Source: Clostridium beijerinckii (GTDB lineage: Bacteria > Bacillota > Clostridia > Clostridiales > Clostridiaceae). From it: DNA of 64,000 bases. The notes beneath the pieces were generated by a model. That model worked only from the letters and a program-made list of their open reading frames with translations, searched no databases and was not told the DNA's origin. Where the stretch lies: NCBI GenBank assembly GCA_003129525.1, contig CP029329.1, positions 186,001-250,000 of the forward strand, given 5' to 3'. The translations under genes were made by a program, and so were the position numbers. Position 1 is the first letter of the stretch; every line of letters begins with the position of its first letter. Shown one piece after another: positions 62,306 to 64,000 of this stretch.

Positions 62306-62544
62306 AAAAAGTCTCTCCTTTTCTGTCTACTCTCTAGTAAAATTGCATACATTATTAAAATATAAAAAAATATTTAATAATAAGTCATTTAGTGTCCTCT
62401 TTCTTAACATTTTTTTACATACGTATATTTTACTTATTAATTATCGATTTTTTTTAAATTTCCTTGAATTATTTCGTATTAATTTGTACTTAGTATTTTT
62501 TTAATTAATAATAGGCAATTGCAATTATTTATCAAAATATTTTA

Positions 62545-62603
62545 TTGACAAATAATAACTGCTGCTGTATTATTGTATTAACATACTAATACAATAATAC
62601 AGC
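62545..62603 (+). promoter_or_regulatory. Promoter and perfect 17-bp inverted-repeat operator of the GntR-ABC operon
   Basis: TTGACA (62545-62550), 17-bp spacer and TATTAT (62568-62573). The -10 is embedded in an inverted repeat with perfect 17-bp arms: GCTGTATTATTGTATTA (62564-62580), 6-bp spacer, TAATACAATAATACAGC (62587-62603). Binding of the GntR protein would block the -10 and start site. The remainder of 62306-62544 is AT-rich with nothing coding. Confidence 0.93.
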
Positions 62604-62629
62604 AATTCAATTTACAAAGGAGTGAGACT

Positions 62630-62998
62630 ATGTCATGGAATTTTAATGACGATAGACCAATTTATCTTCAAATAATGGAGCAGATACAACTTAGGATAAT
62701 TTCAGGCATATATAACGTTGGTGAAAAACTACCATCTGTTAGAGATATGGCAAGTGATGCCTCAGTTAATCCAAATACAATGCAAAAAGCACTTACAGAA
62801 TTAGAGAAAACAGGTTTAATCTTTAGCCAAAGAACAAGTGGTAGATTTATTACGGAGGATAGTAATATGATTAAAGATATTAGAAATGGACTCGCAAAAG
62901 AGCAAATTGAAAAATTTCTTTATAACATGGAGAAAATAGGGTATACAAAACAAGAAACAATTCAACTTGTAGAAAATATATCAAAGGAGATGAAATAA
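62630..62998 (+). CDS. GntR-family regulator, YtrA subfamily
   Basis: The 122-aa repressor has the YtrA layout: winged helix with DRPIYLQIMEQIQLRIISGI, LPSVRDMASDASVNPNTMQKA, ELEKTGLIFSQRTSGRFI and a short helical dimerisation tail without an effector domain. Such regulators control the ABC transporter in the same operon. It has AAAGGAGTGAGACT before ATG and overlaps the ABC gene by one base (TAATG). Confidence 0.94.
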   Translation: MSWNFNDDRPIYLQIMEQIQLRIISGIYNVGEKLPSVRDMASDASVNPNTMQKALTELEKTGLIFSQRTSGRFITEDSNMIKDIRNGLAKEQIEKFLYNMEKIGYTKQETIQLVENISKEMK

Positions 62999-63777
62999 TG
63001 AATAATAATGAAAATAACTTGCTTTATGATTCTGCTGAAAATGGTTCAATATCTAATTTCACAAATAGTAATGTAAATAACAATCCTATTTTAGAATGTA
63101 AGAATTTAGTTAAGACGTATGCTAATTCCGAAGCATTAAAAGGTATAAATTTAACAATTAATCGTGGTAGAATTGTTGGACTTTTAGGACCTAATGGCAG
63201 TGGTAAAAGTACACTTATAAAACTTGCAAATGGACTTTTAACTCCATCAAGTGGAGAAATATTTATAAATGGTCTTAAACCTGGGATTGAAACAAAAAAA
63301 ATTGTTTCATATTTACCTGAGAGAACTTACTTAAATGATTGGATGAAGGTTTCTGACATTATTAATTTCTTTAGAGATTTTTATGATAATTTTAATTCTG
63401 AAAAAGCTTATGAAATGCTTCAGAAATTAAATATTAATCCTAATGATAAATTAAAAACCATGTCTAAAGGTACAAAGGAAAAAGTTCAACTTATCTTAGT
63501 TATGAGTAGAGAAGCAGATCTTTACTTATTAGATGAACCAATAGCTGGCGTTGATCCTGCTGCTAGAGATTATATTTTAAATACAATAATCACTAATTAT
63601 AATGAAAATGCTACTATTATTATATCCACTCACCTTATCTCAGATATTGAAAGAGTATTAGACGATGTAGTATTTATTTCAAAGGGACAAATATTCTTAA
63701 CTAAGAGCGTTGATGAAATTAGAGAAACTGAAGGAAAGAGTGTTGATACTCTATTTAGGGAGGTATTTAAATGTTAG
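62998..63777 (+). CDS. ABC transporter ATP-binding protein
   Basis: The 259-aa protein has an Asn-rich N-terminal extension (~28 aa), Walker A GPNGSGKST (~72-80), a divergent signature SKGTKEKVQLI in place of LSGGQ, Walker B LYLLDEPIAGVDP (~178) and H-loop STHLIS. YtrB-type exporters of this kind act in cell-wall stress or antibiotic response; the substrate is unknown. It overlaps both neighbours, typical of a coupled operon. Confidence 0.94.
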   Translation: MNNNENNLLYDSAENGSISNFTNSNVNNNPILECKNLVKTYANSEALKGINLTINRGRIVGLLGPNGSGKSTLIKLANGLLTPSSGEIFINGLKPGIETKKIVSYLPERTYLNDWMKVSDIINFFRDFYDNFNSEKAYEMLQKLNINPNDKLKTMSKGTKEKVQLILVMSREADLYLLDEPIAGVDPAARDYILNTIITNYNENATIIISTHLISDIERVLDDVVFISKGQIFLTKSVDEIRETEGKSVDTLFREVFKC

Positions 63778-64000
63778 GAAAATTAATGAAATATGAACTT
63801 AAAGCAACTGCTAGGACTCTTATCCCACTTTATATAGCACTACTCGCTTTTGCTATTATCAATAAATTTTTTATAGGAACAGGTCTTTCTGATAAGCTTG
63901 AAGGCTTTGGTTCAATTCCTTTTATACTTAGCATTTTTGGATATGGGTGTACTATGGCTGCTGTCTTTATAGTTACATTTTTTGTAATAATACAAAGGTT
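63771..64000 (+). CDS. ABC transporter permease (cut by window edge)
   Basis: Starts ATG at 63771, overlapping the ATP-binding gene by 7 nt, with TAGGGAGGTATTTAA as ribosome site. The 76 visible codons read MLGKLMKYELKATARTLIPL, then hydrophobic helices ending VFIVTFFVIIQR, as in ABC-2 type permeases of YtrA operons. The remainder lies beyond the window. Confidence 0.88.
   Translation, partial: MLGKLMKYELKATARTLIPLYIALLAFAIINKFFIGTGLSDKLEGFGSIPFILSIFGYGCTMAAVFIVTFFVIIQR

Overview
The window is AT-rich DNA (roughly 70% A+T) from a Gram-positive, endospore-forming anaerobe. Strong AGGAGG-type ribosome binding sites, a class II cyclic-di-GMP riboswitch, YunB, a PocR-type chemoreceptor, an acidic class A PBP tail, a long-form HflX and many small palindromic intergenic repeats together point to Clostridium sensu stricto, near the C. 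beijerinckii group. That placement is inference from gene content and style; no database was searched.

Layout. 1-2200: the 5' part of a DedA membrane protein, a diguanylate cyclase and a decayed membrane-protein gene. 2450-20420: a complete type IV pilus (T4P) locus read leftwards. It runs pilT (separate), then a c-di-GMP-II riboswitch with its terminator, then pilD-pilB-pilC-pilA-pilM-pilN-pilO, three further prepilin-like proteins (one of 859 aa), and a 1522-aa secreted protein with two von Willebrand A-like domains. 20.6-36.9 kb: housekeeping genes (yebC, IMPACT/YigZ, a MocR regulator, a nucleotidyltransferase, hflX, hpt, yunB, a class A PBP, ndk, acylphosphatase, PHP and HAD phosphatases). 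37-47.5 kb: a nearly gene-free stretch with two large palindromic elements, tspO, two tandem orphan histidine kinases and two tandem YhgE/Pip-type membrane proteins. 47.5-64 kb: tRNA-Leu(GAG), lytic transglycosylase, coaE, polA, an M29 aminopeptidase, trpS, usp, a ferredoxin-like protein, nadABC, a soluble PocR chemoreceptor and the start of a GntR-ABC transporter operon.

How it works together. The best-supported system is the pilus locus. A c-di-GMP-II aptamer lies directly before a perfect 14-bp terminator hairpin whose 5' arm overlaps the aptamer's closing strand, so c-di-GMP probably switches the operon on. The distal end holds a GspK/PilX-like giant minor pilin, another prepilin-like protein and a non-pilin double-vWA secreted protein. 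This resembles a Gram-positive counterpart of the PilX/PilY1 tip-adhesin set. A GGDEF protein is encoded 0.9 kb beyond the end of the operon.

Several families of dispersed intergenic repeats are present. The most striking is a structured element of about 100-215 nt with six copies in the window. Two copies flank the PBP gene in inverted orientation and one abuts the tRNA. Some of these elements supply the stop codon of the neighbouring gene. Other points worth checking are a JAMM-type motif fused to HflX, a possible ATT start codon in a pilin gene, a HAD-phosphatase leader in which the Shine-Dalgarno sequence is about 90 nt from the start codon, and very clear operators at the GntR-ABC and nadABC promoters.
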